From assembly GCA_003153655.1 (NCBI GenBank), contig PMAK01000218.1, positions 30,622-38,587 on the forward strand: a DNA stretch of 7,966 nt. Reading direction: 5' to 3'. The notes under the pieces were generated by a model. The model had not been told where the DNA came from. It searched no databases and saw only the letters and a list, made by a program, of their open reading frames with translations. This document shows positions 5,693 through 7,966 of this stretch, piece by piece. Positions within the stretch are counted from its first letter, which is position 1; each line of letters opens with the position of its first letter. Source of the DNA: Phycisphaerales bacterium. Its GTDB lineage: Bacteria > Planctomycetota > Phycisphaerae > Tepidisphaerales > Tepidisphaeraceae. The position numbers and the translations under genes are program-made.

Positions 5693-7207
5693 TTGCAAGC
5701 ATCCCTCGAGACATTCCGAATCCGCAAACAATACCCCGGCACACTCGCCCTGGACGACATCTCCCTGCGCTTCGACCCCGGCAAAGTCACCGCACTCCTT
5801 GGAAAAAATGGCGCCGGCAAAAGCACCCTCGTAAAAATCCTCGCCGGAACCGTTCAACCCACCGACGGCCAAATCACCATCAACGGCCAACCCGTCAAAT
5901 TCAATTCCGCCACCGACGCCTTCCGCCACGGCATCGCCACCGTCTATCAGGAACTCAGCGTCATCCCCGAACTGACCGTCGCCGAAAACATCCTCCTCGG
6001 CCGAGTCCCGCATAAACCCGGCCTCGTCGCCGTCATGCTCGACTGGCCGGCCGCGCGCCGCCGCGCCCGCGAGATCCTCTCCGAAATGGGCGTCGATCTC
6101 GACGTCCGCCAAAAAGCATCCCGTTTCGGCGTAGCCCAGCAACAAATCATCGAAATCGCCAAGGCAATGTCCTTCAATCCATCAGTGCTGATGCTCGATG
6201 AACCCACCTCCGCCCTCGCCCGCCACGAAACTGAAATGCTCTTCCGCGTCGTCCGCCGACTCGCAAAAAGCGGCGTCGCAATCATCTACATCACCCATCG
6301 CCTCCACGAACTCTCCCAAATCGCCGACACCGTCACCGTCCTCCGCGACGGCCACCACGTAGGCACCGCGAACTTCACCGACACCACTCCCGACTCAATC
6401 GTCCGAATGATCTTCGGCTCCGTCGTCCGGCGCCAGCGCCCCCAAACGTTTCAACCCTCCCCCGAGCCGCTTCTCGAAGTCCGCAATCTCTCCCGCAATA
6501 AAAAATTCCACAACATCAATTTCACCGTCTACCGCGGCGAAATCCTCGGAATCGCCGGCATGCTGGGCTCCGGCCGCACCGAACTCCTCCGCGCCATCTT
6601 CGGCGCGGACCCCTTCGACGCCGGACAAACCATCTTGAACAGCCGCGCTCTCACTCGCACTTCCATCCGCGGCATGAAACGCCTCGGCGCAGCCCTCATC
6701 CCCGAAAACCGCAAAGAACAATCCATCATTCCCGAACTAAGCATCCGCGCAAATCTCTCCCTCGCCAGCATGGAAACCATCGGATGGAACGGCCTCATCA
6801 CCGAACGCCGCGAAAACAAAGTCGCCCGCGAATTCGTCCAGCGTCTCGATATCAAACTCGCCAGCCTCCGTCTCCCCATCAATTCCCTCAGCGGCGGAAA
6901 TCAGCAAAAAGTCGTCCTCGGCAAATGGCTCAACACCCACCCCCGCGTCATGCTATTCGACGAGCCAACCCGCGGCATCGACCTTCAGGCCAAGCAACAA
7001 ATCTTCCAAATTATGTGGAATCTCGGCAAAGAAGGCATCGGCAGCCTCTTCGTCTCCAGCGAACTCGAAGAACTCCACGAAGTCTGTCACCGCATCCTCA
7101 TCATGCGATCCGGCGAAATCGTCGGCCAAGTCCGCCCTGAAGACATCTCCGTCGAAGACCTCGTCATCCGCTGCATGGGCGAATCCGCCGCCGGGAGCGC
7201 CGCATGA
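5693..7207 (+). CDS. Sugar ABC transporter ATP-binding protein (RbsA/MglA family)
   Basis: A 504-residue protein with two fused ATPase domains, the usual form in CUT2 sugar importers. First domain: Walker A GKNGAGKST (37-45), Q-loop Gln86, Walker B LMLDEP (166-171) and His202 (YITHR). Its signature, where LSxGxQQ is expected, reads SRFGVAQQQ (143-151). Second domain: a P-loop lacking the lysine, GMLGSGRTE (289-297), a canonical LSGGNQQKV signature (399-407), Walker B LFDEP (421-425), and Ser replacing the switch histidine (VSSEL). Loss of catalytic residues in the second half is normal for the family, so the N-terminal site is the likely hydrolytic one. The start is TTG at 5693: an in-frame stop at 5672 and conserved residues from about position 7 leave no other choice. 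It overlaps the permease start by 4 bases (ATGA). It powers import of the sugar bound by the preceding lipoprotein. Confidence 0.93.
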   Translation: MQASLETFRIRKQYPGTLALDDISLRFDPGKVTALLGKNGAGKSTLVKILAGTVQPTDGQITINGQPVKFNSATDAFRHGIATVYQELSVIPELTVAENILLGRVPHKPGLVAVMLDWPAARRRAREILSEMGVDLDVRQKASRFGVAQQQIIEIAKAMSFNPSVLMLDEPTSALARHETEMLFRVVRRLAKSGVAIIYITHRLHELSQIADTVTVLRDGHHVGTANFTDTTPDSIVRMIFGSVVRRQRPQTFQPSPEPLLEVRNLSRNKKFHNINFTVYRGEILGIAGMLGSGRTELLRAIFGADPFDAGQTILNSRALTRTSIRGMKRLGAALIPENRKEQSIIPELSIRANLSLASMETIGWNGLITERRENKVAREFVQRLDIKLASLRLPINSLSGGNQQKVVLGKWLNTHPRVMLFDEPTRGIDLQAKQQIFQIMWNLGKEGIGSLFVSSELEELHEVCHRILIMRSGEIVGQVRPEDISVEDLVIRCMGESAAGSAA

Positions 7208-7966
7208 CCCGAAGACTCCGAGAATTCATCCTCGAAGGCGTTCTCGCCCTCCTCTGCATCGTCCTCGCCTGGCGAGCGCCGGGATTCCTCTCCGCCGACA
7301 ATCTCCTCAACGTCCTCCACAACGTCTCGATGGAAGGCATCATCGCCTTCGGCATGACGATGGTCATCATCGCCGGCGAAATCGATCTCAGCGTCGGCTC
7401 AATGATCGCCTTCGCGGGTTGCCTCACCGCCTGGATCACGGCACAGCTCACAACCGCGCCCATGAATTGGCCCATGCCCCGCGCGATCCTTCTTGCCGTC
7501 TTCGCATCCCTCATCGCCGGCAGCGCAATCGGCGCAATCTCCGGCATCCTCCGCGTTCGCTTCCGCGTCCCCACATTCATCAGCACCCTCGCCTGGCTAA
7601 CCGTCCTCCGCGGTGCCGCCGGCCTCATCACCAACGGATTCCCCCTCACCCCATTCCCCGACTGGTACAACTTCATCGGCGCCGGCCACGTCTGGAAGAT
7701 TCCCTTCCCAGCGATTATTTTCGTCGCCGCGTTCCTGCTCATTCAATTCATCATGAACTACACAACCTTCGGCCGATCCATCTACGCCGTCGGCGGAAAC
7801 GCTGAAGCCGCTCGACTCAGCGGCATCCATGTCACCCGCGTCAAAATCGGTGTCATGGCCATCGTCTCCGCACTCGCCGTCGTCGCCGGCGTCATGCAAT
7901 CATCCCAAAATATGTCCGGCTCCGACCGCAGCGGCACCGGCTGGGAACTCGACGTCATCGCCGCCG
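7204..7966 (+). CDS. Sugar ABC transporter permease (RbsC family), N-terminal part
   Basis: The gene is cut by the right edge; 254 codons are visible, against about 320 for the family. ATG at 7204 overlaps the ATPase stop (ATGA), and GGGAG lies six bases ahead within the ATPase gene, so translation is coupled. The protein is strongly hydrophobic, with membrane segments near residues 10-24, 45-57, 63-80, 93-115, 124-142, 168-186 and 213-230. Family motifs are GEIDLSVGS (58-66), VPTFISTLAWL (122-132), the cytoplasmic coupling loop FGRSIYAVGGNAEAARLSGI (189-208), and GWELDVIAA just before the edge. It forms the membrane channel with the upstream ATPase. Which sugar it carries cannot be told from the permease. 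Confidence 0.92.
   Translation, partial: MTRRLREFILEGVLALLCIVLAWRAPGFLSADNLLNVLHNVSMEGIIAFGMTMVIIAGEIDLSVGSMIAFAGCLTAWITAQLTTAPMNWPMPRAILLAVFASLIAGSAIGAISGILRVRFRVPTFISTLAWLTVLRGAAGLITNGFPLTPFPDWYNFIGAGHVWKIPFPAIIFVAAFLLIQFIMNYTTFGRSIYAVGGNAEAARLSGIHVTRVKIGVMAIVSALAVVAGVMQSSQNMSGSDRSGTGWELDVIAA

Noticed and set aside
5657..6145. 162-codon minus-strand frame inside the ATPase gene
   Set aside because: It is antisense to Walker A and the Q-loop of a clear ATPase. It has an acidic, Gly-rich composition and no family signal.

Overview
The window is an ordinary-looking stretch of a GC-rich bacterial chromosome with seven protein genes, two of them cut by the window edges. No RNA gene, mobile element or CRISPR array is visible. 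The organism is most likely a planctomycete or close relative. This is an inference from three things: a Tat-exported Gfo/Idh/MocA oxidoreductase, a long TPR protein fused to a glycosyltransferase-like C-terminus, and a methyltransferase/FAD-oxidoreductase pair of the kind found beside type III polyketide synthases. No marker gene settles it.

Left block, minus strand (1-1125): a SAM-dependent methyltransferase is followed, with a 4-base GTGA overlap, by an FAD-dependent oxidoreductase that runs off the left edge. Both look like tailoring enzymes of a type III PKS (alkylresorcinol/alkylpyrone-type) pathway, but no PKS lies in the window. A 249-base gap (1126-1374) separates them from the next genes. 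It holds two perfect palindromes and four copies of a 9-base motif.

Middle block, minus strand (1375-4532): a protein with ten full 34-residue TPRs and a glycosyltransferase-9-like C-terminus lies 53 bases upstream of a Tat-exported oxidoreductase resembling glucose-fructose oxidoreductase. The two are probably co-transcribed.

Right block, plus strand (4659-7966): a lipoprotein sugar-binding protein, a two-domain RbsA/MglA-type ATPase and the start of an RbsC-type permease form a CUT2-family sugar ABC import operon. It diverges from the TPR/oxidoreductase pair across about 126 bases that contain a perfect TTGACA box. The binding protein keeps several ribose-contact positions of RbsB but has changed others, so the sugar is not predictable.

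The most general signal is compositional. The plus strand is rich in C and poor in G through all genes sampled, whichever way they are read, so minus-strand genes favour G/T-ending codons and plus-strand genes C/A-ending codons. This looks like replication-strand skew. I did not find a convincing undescribed system. The best leads are the type III PKS-like pair, the pairing of a periplasmic sugar oxidoreductase with sugar uptake, and the motif-rich gap.
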